From Bacteroidales bacterium (GTDB lineage: Bacteria > Bacteroidota > Bacteroidia > Bacteroidales > Bacteroidaceae): a DNA stretch of 37,707 nt. Below the pieces are notes generated by a model. That model saw only the letters and a program-made list of their open reading frames with translations, did not search any database and was not told the DNA's origin. Below, one piece after another: positions 8,680 to 16,073 of this stretch. Made by a program: the position numbers and the translations under genes. The number at the start of each line of letters is the position of its first letter. Within the stretch, counting starts at the first letter, position 1. Location: assembly GCA_029218405.1 (NCBI GenBank), contig JAQXRG010000122.1, positions 1-37,707 of the forward strand. Direction: 5' to 3'.

Positions 8680-8687
8680 CAAAAGTA
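8680..8687 (-). promoter_or_regulatory. Internal promoter -7 box for dtd
   Basis: On the minus strand it reads TACTTTTG (exact TAnnTTTG), beginning 6 nt past the uvrC stop codon. A TTTC lies 19 nt upstream, inside the last codons of uvrC. dtd and the two following genes can therefore be transcribed independently of uvrC. Confidence 0.72.
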
Positions 8688-8693
8688 CGAAAT

Positions 8694-10514
8694 CTATTTG
8701 GTTCCCGAAAGGGCTTCCAGCACGTTTTTGGCGGCCGCCTCGCCGATGACCGCCGCTATCTCCTCGGGCGAGGCCTGCCGGATGCGGGCCACGCTCTTGA
8801 ACGCTTTCAGCAGGGCGGTCTTCCGCTTCTCACCGATGCCTTTGATGCCATCGAGCGCCGAGGCCACCTGGCTCTTGCTCCGCTTGGCGCGGTGGAAGGT
8901 GATGGCGAACCGGTGCACTTCGTCCTGGATGTTCTCTAAGAGATGGAAGAGGGGAGTGCCCTGCTGGATGCCGACGCGCAGGGGCGGGAAGCCGTACAGC
9001 ACTTCCGAGGTGCGGTGCCGGGCGTTCTTGGCCAGTCCCACGATGGGGATGTCTAAGTGCAGCTCGTCCTCGATGACCTCGCGCACCACCTCCATCTGTC
9101 CCTTGCCGCCGTCGGTCAGGATGAGGTCGGGCAGTTCCGCCTCCTCCGCGAGCAGTCGGGTGTAGCGTCGGCGCACCACCTCCTGCATGGAGGCGTAGTC
9201 GTCGGGACCCGTCACGGTCTTGATGAGGTATTTCCGGTAGTCCTGTTTGCTGGGTTTTGCCTTCTTGAAGACCACGCACGCCGCCACCGCGTCCGCTCCC
9301 TGCAGGTTCGAGTTGTCGAAGCACTCGATGTGCATCGGCAGTTTCGGCAGGTGCAGCTGCTCCTGGATTTCCTTCATCAGCCGCACGCTCCGCTGTTCGG
9401 GGTTCAGCTTCTCCGCCTGCTTCAGCCGGTCCACCTTGTACTGCTTCACGTTGAGCAGCGACAGGTCCAGCAGGTGCTTCTTGTCGCCACGCTGGGGGAT
9501 GACGAAGCGGATGCCGTCCATTTCGAGGTTGACCTCGAACGGCACGATGATTTCCTTCGAGGTGCTGTGGTAGCGTTCGCGCATCTCCACGATGCCGAGT
9601 TGCAGCAGCTCCTCCTTGGTCTCGTTCAGGCGCGTCTTGTACTCGAAGGTGAAGGCCTGGTTGATGCAGCCGTTGGTGATGTGGAGGTAGTTGATGTAGG
9701 CCGAGCTCTCGTTGGTCTCGATGGAGAAGACATCGATGTTGTGGAGCACGCGGCTCACCACTTCGCTCTTCGCGCGGTAGCTTTCTATCTGCTCGTATTT
9801 CTCCTTCACCGCCTGCGCCTCCTCGAAGCGCAGCTCGCCGGCCAGCCGCTGCATCTCGTCCATCAGCGTGCGGCTGATGGACTGCGTGTCGCCCTTCAGG
9901 ATTTCCTTTATCTCGCCGATGTTGCGCATATACTCTTCGTGCGACTGCAGTCCTGTGCAGGGCCCTTTGCACTTCTTGATATGGTAGTCTAAGCAGACCT
10001 TGAACTTGCCTTGCCCGATGTTGTCTGGGGTCAGGGCCAGGTGGCAGGTGCGCAGCGGGTAGAGCTTCTTGATGAGGTCGAGCACGGCATACATGGACGG
10101 CACGTGGCTGTAGGGCCCGTAGTACGTGGAGCCGTTGCGGACAATCTTCCGGGTGCTGAACACCCGTGGGAAATACTCGTTGGTCACGCAGATGGACGGG
10201 TAGCTTTTGTCATCCTTCAGCAGCACGTTGTAGCGTGGCTTGTATTGCTTGATGAGGTTGTTCTCCAGCAGCAGCGCGTCCTCTTCCGTGTTGACCACAA
10301 TGTAGCGGATGTCGGCGATCTTGCTCACGAGGATGCGGGTCTTGGCGGAGGCCTGTTCCTTGGTGAAGTAGGAATAGACCCGCCGCTTCAGGTTCTTCGC
10401 CTTGCCTACGTAGATAATGGTGCCCTCGGCATTCAGGTATTGGTAGATGCCGGGGCCTTCGGGCAGGTTGCTGACGATGCCTTTCAGGTAAGCGTCGGTG
10501 TCGAGTCGTTCCAT
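8694..10514 (-). CDS. uvrC: Excinuclease ABC subunit C
   Basis: UvrC makes both incisions in nucleotide excision repair after UvrAB loads on damage. The 606-residue protein has the expected order: N-terminal GIY-YIG nuclease (GPGIYQYL...IIYVGKAKNLKRRV, about residues 20-48), a cysteine cluster (CHLAL...CLDYHIKKCKGPC) near residues 155-185, the UVR domain that contacts UvrB (about 195-240), the RNase H-like second nuclease (ECFDNSNLQGADAVA, LILTDGGKGQM), and C-terminal helix-hairpin-helix repeats (LDGIKGIGEKRKTALL). The start at 10514 is the only sensible one. It lies 21 nt after apt and is likely cotranscribed with it. Confidence 0.97.
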   Translation of the reverse strand: MERLDTDAYLKGIVSNLPEGPGIYQYLNAEGTIIYVGKAKNLKRRVYSYFTKEQASAKTRILVSKIADIRYIVVNTEEDALLLENNLIKQYKPRYNVLLKDDKSYPSICVTNEYFPRVFSTRKIVRNGSTYYGPYSHVPSMYAVLDLIKKLYPLRTCHLALTPDNIGQGKFKVCLDYHIKKCKGPCTGLQSHEEYMRNIGEIKEILKGDTQSISRTLMDEMQRLAGELRFEEAQAVKEKYEQIESYRAKSEVVSRVLHNIDVFSIETNESSAYINYLHITNGCINQAFTFEYKTRLNETKEELLQLGIVEMRERYHSTSKEIIVPFEVNLEMDGIRFVIPQRGDKKHLLDLSLLNVKQYKVDRLKQAEKLNPEQRSVRLMKEIQEQLHLPKLPMHIECFDNSNLQGADAVAACVVFKKAKPSKQDYRKYLIKTVTGPDDYASMQEVVRRRYTRLLAEEAELPDLILTDGGKGQMEVVREVIEDELHLDIPIVGLAKNARHRTSEVLYGFPPLRVGIQQGTPLFHLLENIQDEVHRFAITFHRAKRSKSQVASALDGIKGIGEKRKTALLKAFKSVARIRQASPEEIAAVIGEAAAKNVLEALSGTK

Positions 10515-10535
10515 GGGGCGGGGAAGGGCTGAGGA

Positions 10536-11060
10536 TTACAGGGGAAGCAGGGTGGTGATTTCCGTTCCCTCATCGAAGGCCTTGCGTCCGTTCAGGTTCG
10601 TCAGCTCGATGACGAAGTTCACGTACAGCTGCCGGGCTCCGAGCCGTCTCACCACGCGGCAGGCGGCCGACATGGTGCCTCCGGTGGCCAGCAGGTCATC
10701 GTGGAGCAGCACCACGTCCTTCGGCTCGATGGAATCCTTGTGGATTTGGATGGTATCTGTCCCGTACTCTTTCTGGTAACTCTCTTCCTCTACTTCGGCG
10801 GGCAGCTTGCCCGGCTTGCGCACCATCACGAACCCGGCTCCCAGGCGGGCGGCCAGTGCCGCACCAAAGATGAAGCCTCTCGACTCGATGCCCACCACCT
10901 TGGTGATGCCTTTGTCTTTGTAGAGCTCGTACAGCTCATCGATGATGCCTTGCAGGCACTCGGGGTTCTTGAAGAGGGTCGTGACATCGTAGAACAGGAT
11001 GCCCGGTTTCGGGAAATCAGGTATTTCCCGCAGGTTTTGCTTTAATGTTTCTGTGTTCAT
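10536..11060 (-). CDS. apt: Adenine phosphoribosyltransferase
   Basis: Apt salvages adenine with PRPP to AMP. The 174-residue length is typical. The N-terminus is NLREIPDFPKPGILFYDVTTL, and the PRPP-binding motif is VVLLHDDLLATGGTM near residue 120, preceded by GIESRGFIFG. I use the ATG at 11060. A frame extending two codons further begins with TTG, which is unlikely to be preferred over an ATG this close. It sits between mnmG (57 nt upstream) and uvrC (21 nt downstream) in the same direction. Confidence 0.95.
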   Translation of the reverse strand: MNTETLKQNLREIPDFPKPGILFYDVTTLFKNPECLQGIIDELYELYKDKGITKVVGIESRGFIFGAALAARLGAGFVMVRKPGKLPAEVEEESYQKEYGTDTIQIHKDSIEPKDVVLLHDDLLATGGTMSAACRVVRRLGARQLYVNFVIELTNLNGRKAFDEGTEITTLLPL

Positions 11061-11117
11061 ATACAATCTTTTATGTGCGTTCGTTAAATAAGTTGTTTCA
11101 CGTGGAACATCGTCCGC

Positions 11118-12989
11118 TTACCGCCCCATCAGCACTAACAGCACGTTGATGTCGCTGGGAGACACGCCGGGAATGCGGCTGGCCTGGGCCAGGGTCTCGG
11201 GGTCTATCTTTACCAGCTTCTGCCGCGCCTCGGTAGAGAGGGACTGCAGCTGTGTGTAGTCGAACTTCCCCCGGATGCGGATGGCCTCTAACCGGTGTAT
11301 CTTGTCGGCGATGCCCCGCTCGCGGTCGATGTAGCCCTGGTACTTGATGAGCACTTCGGCAGCTTCGAGGGTCTCGTCTTTCGGCTCCTTCACCAGCTCC
11401 ACCTGCTCGCGGAAGGCCGGGATGAGGGGCGACAGGTTGCCGATGTTCAGTTGCGGACGGGCCAGCAGGTCGATGAGCTTGCAGCCATGGGTGAGGCGGG
11501 TGGCCCCGAGATTCTCCAGCGCGTCGTTGATGCGGTCGGCCTTGACGGAATACTGGCGGGCGAAGCCGATGAGCCGTTCCACTTCCGCCCGCTTGCTGCA
11601 GAGCCGGTCGTAGCGGTCCTGCTTGGCAAGACCCAGCCGGTAGGAACGCTCGGTCAATCGCATGTCCGCGTCGTCCTGCCGGAGCAGGATGCGGTATTCG
11701 GCGCGCGAGGTGAACATCCGGTACGGCTCGTCCACGCCCTTGGTCACAAGGTCATCAATGAGCACTCCGATGTACGCCTCGTCCCGTCCCAGCACGAAGG
11801 GCGCTCCGCCGTGGCAGTTGATGTGGGCGTTGATGCCCGCCACGATGCCTTGGCCGCCCGCCTCCTCGTAACCGGTGGTGCCGTTCACCTGTCCGGCGAG
11901 GAACAGGTTGCGCACGAGTTTCGACTCCAAGGTATGCCGCAGCTGGGTCGGGTCGAAGAAGTCGTACTCGATGGCGTAGCCGGGGCGGTAGAGCGTCACG
12001 TCGCGGAAGCACGGAATCTTCTTCAGTGCCTCTAACTGCACCTCCATCGGGAGCGACGACGAGAAGCCGTTCAGGTAGAGCTCGTGGGTGGATTCCCCCT
12101 CCGGCTCCAGGAACAGCTGGTGCTGCGGCTTGTCCGGGAAGGTCACTATCTTGGTCTCGATGCTCGGGCAGTAGCGCGGCCCGATGCTTTGGATTTGTCC
12201 GTTGTAGAGCGGTGAGTCCGCCAGTCCGCCGCGCAAGGTCGCGTGCACCTCCTCGTTGGTGAAGCAGGTCCAGCAGGGCAGTTGCCGCAGGGGACGCGGC
12301 TCGCTGATGAACGAGAAGCGGTGGAAGTCGTTCTCCCCGTCCTGGATGTCCATCAGGTCGAAGCGCACGCTGCGGGCGTCGATGCGCACCGGTGTGCCTG
12401 TCTTCATCCGTCCTGCCGTGAGGCCGTGGCGGGTGAGCGACTCGGTCAGGTGGTACGAGGCCGGTTCGGCGCAGCGTCCGCCGGGCAGCATCTTGCGCCC
12501 GATGTGCATCAGTCCGTTCAGGAACGTCCCTGCCGTCAGCACCACGCACCGGGCATGGAACGTCACTCCCCAGCAGGTCACCACGCCGGTCACCTCGCCG
12601 TTCTCCACGAGGACTTCCTCCACCGTGTCCTGCCAGATGTGCAGGTGGGGGATGTTCTCCAGCACCTCCCGCCAGGCCCAGATGAACTTGCCCCGGTCGC
12701 ACTGCGCGCGGGGACTCCACATGGCCGGTCCCTTCGAGCGGTTCAGCATCCGGAACTGGATGGCCGTGCGGTCGGTCACCAGTCCCATGTAGCCGCCCAG
12801 TGCGTCAATCTCCCGGACGATTTGTCCTTTGGCGATGCCGCCCACGGCCGGGTTGCAGCTCATCTGTCCGATCTTGTTCATGTCCATCGTGATGAGGCAC
12901 GTCTTCGACCCGAGGTTCGCGGCGGCGGCGGCGGCTTCGCAGCCCGCGTGGCCGGCGCCGATTACGATAACGTCGTACTTGAATTCCAT
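11118..12989 (-). CDS. mnmG: tRNA uridine-34 modification enzyme MnmG (GidA)
   Basis: With MnmE, MnmG installs the carboxymethylaminomethyl group at U34 of certain tRNAs, using FAD and methylene-THF. The 623-residue length is normal. The FAD-binding Rossmann motif VIVIGAGHAGCEAA opens the protein, followed by GQMSCNPAVGGIAKG, the family's first signature. The second signature is visible as GQVNGTTGYEEAGGQG. A C-terminal helical domain (ADKIHRLE...LSTEARQKL, ASRIPGVSPSDI) matches the part that contacts MnmE. The ATG at 12989 begins exactly at the FAD domain; a longer frame would overlap the ybeY end and the promoter. It is followed by apt in the same direction. Confidence 0.97.
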   Translation of the reverse strand: MEFKYDVIVIGAGHAGCEAAAAAANLGSKTCLITMDMNKIGQMSCNPAVGGIAKGQIVREIDALGGYMGLVTDRTAIQFRMLNRSKGPAMWSPRAQCDRGKFIWAWREVLENIPHLHIWQDTVEEVLVENGEVTGVVTCWGVTFHARCVVLTAGTFLNGLMHIGRKMLPGGRCAEPASYHLTESLTRHGLTAGRMKTGTPVRIDARSVRFDLMDIQDGENDFHRFSFISEPRPLRQLPCWTCFTNEEVHATLRGGLADSPLYNGQIQSIGPRYCPSIETKIVTFPDKPQHQLFLEPEGESTHELYLNGFSSSLPMEVQLEALKKIPCFRDVTLYRPGYAIEYDFFDPTQLRHTLESKLVRNLFLAGQVNGTTGYEEAGGQGIVAGINAHINCHGGAPFVLGRDEAYIGVLIDDLVTKGVDEPYRMFTSRAEYRILLRQDDADMRLTERSYRLGLAKQDRYDRLCSKRAEVERLIGFARQYSVKADRINDALENLGATRLTHGCKLIDLLARPQLNIGNLSPLIPAFREQVELVKEPKDETLEAAEVLIKYQGYIDRERGIADKIHRLEAIRIRGKFDYTQLQSLSTEARQKLVKIDPETLAQASRIPGVSPSDINVLLVLMGR

Positions 12990-13015
12990 ATCGTCTGTTG
13001 TTTTGGTTTCGCTTG

Positions 13016-13023
13016 CAAAGATA
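13016..13023 (-). promoter_or_regulatory. Promoter -7 box for mnmG
   Basis: TATCTTTG on the minus strand, an exact TAnnTTTG match 26 nt upstream of the mnmG ATG and 13 nt beyond the ybeY stop. The -33 position falls inside ybeY and is not consensus. Confidence 0.68.
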
Positions 13024-13036
13024 CGCTTTTTCCCAG

Positions 13037-13453
13037 TCACTCCTGCAGCAGGGCCAATGCCTTGTTCTCGGCGGCCTCCATGATTTCCCGCTCACCCGGT
13101 CCCTTGTCGTTGATGCCGATGAGGTGCAGCACCCCGTGGATGATGACGCGGTGCAGCTCCGTGTCGTAGGGAGCGCCGAACTGCTCGGCGTTCGTGCGGA
13201 CGGTGTCCAAGCTGATGAACAGGTCGCCCGACAGCCGCTTTCCCTGGCAGTAGTCGAAGGTGATGATGTCGGTGTAATAATCGTGTTGCAGGTACTGGCG
13301 GTTCACCTCCAGGATTTTCTCGTCCGAGCAGAAGATGTAGGCGATGTCGCCCACCCGTTTCCCGTACGATTCGGCCACTGCCTTTATCCAGGCGGTGGTG
13401 GCTGCTTGATGGATGTCGGGCATTTCCACGCCCTCGGTTTGATACGTAATCAT
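13037..13453 (-). CDS. ybeY: Endoribonuclease YbeY (16S rRNA maturation)
   Basis: YbeY is a zinc-dependent single-strand RNase used in 16S rRNA 3'-end maturation and ribosome quality control. The 138-residue protein has the conserved NRQYLQHDYYTDIITF segment and the metal motif HGVLHLIGIND. In most bacteria the motif is HxxxHxxxxxH; here the third ligand position is Asp. I recall similar Asp forms in other Bacteroidota, so this is likely a lineage form and not damage. The gene starts 18 nt after the spmAB fusion stop, so the two are probably cotranscribed. Confidence 0.93.
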   Translation of the reverse strand: MITYQTEGVEMPDIHQAATTAWIKAVAESYGKRVGDIAYIFCSDEKILEVNRQYLQHDYYTDIITFDYCQGKRLSGDLFISLDTVRTNAEQFGAPYDTELHRVIIHGVLHLIGINDKGPGEREIMEAAENKALALLQE

Positions 13454-13471
13454 AATGGTTGGTTTAGCAGA

Positions 13472-14707
13472 TTAGACATTGAAGAAAATAGAGCCCATGA
13501 CGATGGCGGCGATGATGCCCGCCGCGTCGGCCAGCAGGCCACAGGTCACGGCATGCCGGGTCTTGACCACCCCCACGCTGCCGAAATAGACAGCCAGGAT
13601 GTAGAAGGTGGTGTCGGTGGACCCTTGGAAGACGCAGGCCAGCCGTCCCACGAACGAGTCGGCCCCGTAGGTGTTCATGGCGTCCACCATCAGTCCCCGC
13701 GCCCCGCTGCCGCTGAGTGGTTTCATCAGGGCGGTGGGCAGGGCGGCCACGCAGTCGCTGTCCGCTCCGCACAGCTCCACTAACCGGCCTGCCCCTTGGA
13801 TGAGGAAGTCCATGCAGCCCGCCGCGCGGAACACGCCGATGGCCACCAGGATGGCCACTAAGTAAGGGATGATGCGCACGGCGGTGGAGAACCCTTCCTT
13901 GGCGCCTTCCACGAACGCGTCATAGACGTTGACACGCTTCCGCACCCCCGCCACGATGAAGCCCGTGATGATGACGGCAAGGAAGACATTGGCAAGGGTG
14001 GTGGACCACACGTCAATCTGCTCCTTCTCCATCGTGGTGAAGCAGTAGATAATGGTGCCGATGACTAAGCTCGTCCCGCCGAAGAAGAGCAGGATAGGCC
14101 GGTTCAGCAGCCGGATGCGCTGGTACAGGCTGACGGCGATGATGCCGGCCAGTGTCGAGAAAAACGTGGCCAGCAGGATGGGGATGAACACGTCGGTCGG
14201 CTGTGCGGCCCCGAGTTGTGCCCGATAGACCATGATGCTGATAGGAATCAGGGTCAGTCCTGAGGTGTTCAGCACGAGGAACATAATCATCGGGTTGCTG
14301 GCTGTGTCCTTTTGCGGGTTCAGTGCCTGCAGCCCTTCCATGGCTTTCAGTCCTAACGGTGTGGCGGCGTTGTCCAGTCCCAGCATGTTCGCGGCCAGGT
14401 TCATGAAGATGCTGCCCGTCACCGGATGCCCTTTCGGGATGTCCGGAAAGAGTCGGCAGAACAGCGGGCTGAGCAGTTTCGCGAAGAAACCGATGACACC
14501 GCCTTTCTCGCCCACCTGCATGATGCCCATCCAGAGCGACAGGACACCTGTCAGTCCGAGGGAAATCTCGAAGGCGGTCTTCGACGATTCGAAAGTGGAG
14601 TTGATGAGGGCGGGAAACACGTCCGTGTCGCCGAAGCAGACCAGGCGTACCGCGGCGGTCGCGAAGGCGCACAGGAAGAAGGCTACCCAAATATAGTTCA
14701 GAACCAT
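13472..14707 (-). CDS. SpmA-SpmB fused membrane protein (nucleoside-recognition/Gate domains)
   Basis: A 411-residue polytopic membrane protein. The first half (about 1-200) resembles SpmA, with GSIFMNLAANMLGLDNAATPLG and NTSGLTLIPISIM. The second half (about 225-411) resembles SpmB, with PLSGSGARGLMVDAM and FQGSTDTTFYILAVYFGSVG. In Firmicutes these are two genes needed for spore core dehydration. In non-sporulating Bacteroidota the fused form is common and its transported substrate is unknown. At least eight hydrophobic segments are visible. The ATG at 14707 follows a short A/T-rich leader. It heads the minus-strand run and is divergent from the DUF3810 gene. Confidence 0.9.
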   Translation of the reverse strand: MVLNYIWVAFFLCAFATAAVRLVCFGDTDVFPALINSTFESSKTAFEISLGLTGVLSLWMGIMQVGEKGGVIGFFAKLLSPLFCRLFPDIPKGHPVTGSIFMNLAANMLGLDNAATPLGLKAMEGLQALNPQKDTASNPMIMFLVLNTSGLTLIPISIMVYRAQLGAAQPTDVFIPILLATFFSTLAGIIAVSLYQRIRLLNRPILLFFGGTSLVIGTIIYCFTTMEKEQIDVWSTTLANVFLAVIITGFIVAGVRKRVNVYDAFVEGAKEGFSTAVRIIPYLVAILVAIGVFRAAGCMDFLIQGAGRLVELCGADSDCVAALPTALMKPLSGSGARGLMVDAMNTYGADSFVGRLACVFQGSTDTTFYILAVYFGSVGVVKTRHAVTCGLLADAAGIIAAIVMGSIFFNV

Positions 14708-14745
14708 GGAAAAATACTTTTAAAATGAAACATCTTTTGTCGGGG

Positions 14746-14753
14746 CAAAAGTA
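14746..14753 (-). promoter_or_regulatory. Promoter -7 box for the spmAB fusion
   Basis: TACTTTTG on the minus strand, exact TAnnTTTG, 38 nt before the ATG at 14707. It lies 5 bp from a 12-bp palindrome and faces away from the DUF3810 promoter. Confidence 0.72.
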
Positions 14754-14758
14754 CATAA

Positions 14759-14770
14759 TTTCGGCCGAAA
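14759..14770. promoter_or_regulatory. 12-bp palindrome between two divergent -7 boxes (possible operator)
   Basis: TTTCGGCCGAAA is a perfect palindrome, 5 bp from the spmAB -7 box on one side and 4 bp from the DUF3810 -7 box on the other. Its placement in both core promoters would suit a dimeric regulator. The operator role is inference; no regulator gene lies nearby. Confidence 0.4.
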
Positions 14771-14774
14771 ACGG

Positions 14775-14782
14775 TAACTTTG
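14775..14782 (+). promoter_or_regulatory. Promoter -7 box for the DUF3810 gene
   Basis: TAACTTTG, an exact TAnnTTTG match, ends only 5 nt before the ATG at 14788. If used, transcription would begin at or very close to the start codon, giving a leaderless or nearly leaderless mRNA. Confidence 0.55.
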
Positions 14783-14787
14783 TCCCT

Positions 14788-15831
14788 ATGAAAACACTAC
14801 GTACGTGCACGATTCGCCGGGCCGTCCTCGCTGTGCTGGCAGTGGGGGTGCTGTCGGTCCGTTTTTGTCCGGGGCTGGGCGAGGCTTATGCCCTCCGCCT
14901 GTACCCTGTCATCTCCCGTGTCCTCTCCTGGATGGCAGCGGCTGTTCCCTTCTCGCTCGACGAGGTCCTGGTGCTGGCCGCAGTGTCGGCGGCCCTTATC
15001 GGCATCCCTTGGGCACGGCGGCGGGGTGTACGCTGGAAGCGGATAGGCGGCACGGTAGGCGAGGCGGCGTTGTGGATGTACGTCTGGTTCTATTGGGGCT
15101 GGGGACTGAACTATTTCCGCGACGGCCTGTGCCGGCGGATGCAGGTGGAGCCCGCCCCGTTCGAGGAAGCCCGCTTCCGGTCGTTCCTGTCCGGTTACAC
15201 CTCCCGGCTCAATGCGTCGGTGACCGCTTGCGGCGGTACGGACCGTTTCCCCGAGTACCGCGACTCCATCCGTTCGGCATTCCTTCAGGTTCCCTCCCGT
15301 TACGGTCTGTCGCGTCCCGCCGCCTGGCAGTGCCCCAAGCGTTCGTGCTGCAACTCCCTCTACTCATCGGTCGGCGTGCTGGGTTATATGGGTCCCTTCT
15401 TTGCCGAGTCCCACCTCAACCACGACCTGCTGCCGGAGCAGTACCCCTTCATCTATGCCCACGAGCTGTCCCACCTGCTCGGCGTGAGCGGCGAGGCCGA
15501 AGCCAACTACTGGGCCTACCGCGTCTGCACCACCTCGTCCGATGCCCGCATCCGCTACAGCGGCTATTTCGGTCTGTTCGGTTACGTAGCCTCTAACGCC
15601 CGTTCTGTCCTTTCCGAGTCCGATTATCGCGAATGGTTGCGGACGGTCCGTCCTGAGGTGGTGGAACAGTACGTGTCCCAGCGTGACTACTGGCACGCTA
15701 AGTACAGCCCACTGCTGGGTGCCGTGCAGGAGCGGCTCTATCATTTCTACTTGAAGGGGAACAATATTCCGTCCGGCCAGAAGAATTATGCCGAGGTCAT
15801 CGGCCTGCTGCTCTCGTTGGGAGAGGAATGA
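14788..15831 (+). CDS. DUF3810 family membrane protein with HExxH motif
   Basis: A 347-residue protein. The first ~110 residues hold three hydrophobic segments (near residues 13-30, 55-75 and 95-110), followed by a soluble domain. That domain has HELSHLLGVSGEAEANYWA with H225, E226 and H229 and a downstream Glu, the layout of a gluzincin-like zinc peptidase. This fits DUF3810, a Bacteroidota/Firmicutes family with no proven substrate. An upstream in-frame ATG at 14725 would add 21 residues that do not look like a membrane-protein start and would overlap both promoters, so the ATG at 14788 is preferred. Active peptidase function is inferred from the motif only. Confidence 0.85.
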   Translation: MKTLRTCTIRRAVLAVLAVGVLSVRFCPGLGEAYALRLYPVISRVLSWMAAAVPFSLDEVLVLAAVSAALIGIPWARRRGVRWKRIGGTVGEAALWMYVWFYWGWGLNYFRDGLCRRMQVEPAPFEEARFRSFLSGYTSRLNASVTACGGTDRFPEYRDSIRSAFLQVPSRYGLSRPAAWQCPKRSCCNSLYSSVGVLGYMGPFFAESHLNHDLLPEQYPFIYAHELSHLLGVSGEAEANYWAYRVCTTSSDARIRYSGYFGLFGYVASNARSVLSESDYREWLRTVRPEVVEQYVSQRDYWHAKYSPLLGAVQERLYHFYLKGNNIPSGQKNYAEVIGLLLSLGEE

Positions 15832-15908
15832 CCGTTGTCGCCGTCGGGCCCGCCTCTGTAGCATCGCGGCACCTCCTCTGCCGCATTGCCGCTCCTCCGT
15901 TGGACGCG

Positions 15909-15964
15909 TGAGAATCGCGAAATCACGCCCGTTCCCTCACGCGCTCCCGATTTTTCGATTCTCA
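15909..15964. terminator. Hairpin downstream of the DUF3810 gene
   Basis: TGAGAATCG (15909-15917) pairs with CGATTCTCA (15956-15964), and AAATC (15920-15924) with GATTT (15949-15953), separated by a small internal loop. A competing pairing, GCGTGAG with CTCACGC, shares the 5' arm. No T-run follows. It marks the change from the GC-rich core to the AT-richer accessory block and may end the DUF3810 transcript. Confidence 0.5.
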
Positions 15965-15988
15965 GCGGCCCAGGCCTGTGCCCAATAA

Positions 15989-16071
15989 TTGGAAAAACGG
16001 ACAAAATGCAGTGTTTTCATGTTGGAAAAACGGACAAAATAGCCTATATTTGCATTGGAAAAACGGACAAA
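15989..16071 (+). repeat. Three 17-bp direct repeats at exact 33-bp period over the ATPase promoter
   Basis: Identical copies of TTGGAAAAACGGACAAA occur at 15989-16005, 16022-16038 and 16055-16071. Starts are exactly 33 bp apart, roughly three DNA turns, so the copies fall on the same face of the helix. Copy 2 supplies the -33 region and copy 3 covers the expected transcription start. The last copy ends 2 bp before the ATG at 16074. Because 33 is divisible by three, an open frame runs through them (WKNGQ three times), but this is probably not translated. Likely operator sites; the binding protein is unknown. Confidence 0.9.
16045..16052 (+). promoter_or_regulatory. Promoter -7 box for the DUF4143-type ATPase
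   Basis: TATATTTG, exact TAnnTTTG, 21 nt before the ATG at 16074. TTG at 16022-16024, the first bases of repeat copy 2, lies 20 nt upstream and can serve as the -33 element. The promoter thus sits between copies 2 and 3. Confidence 0.75.
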
Positions 16072-16073
16072 TT

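Noticed and set aside
11061-11066. Two-codon longer start for apt
   Set aside because: The codon is TTG; the ATG at 11060 is a better start.
15989-16071. CRISPR array
   Set aside because: Only three 17-bp repeats with 16-bp spacers, over a promoter; no cas genes in the window.
15978-16073. An N-terminal extension of the ATPase with WKNGQ three times
   Set aside because: It comes from the 33-bp repeats being a multiple of three; it overlaps the promoter, and the ATG at 16074 gives the normal family start.
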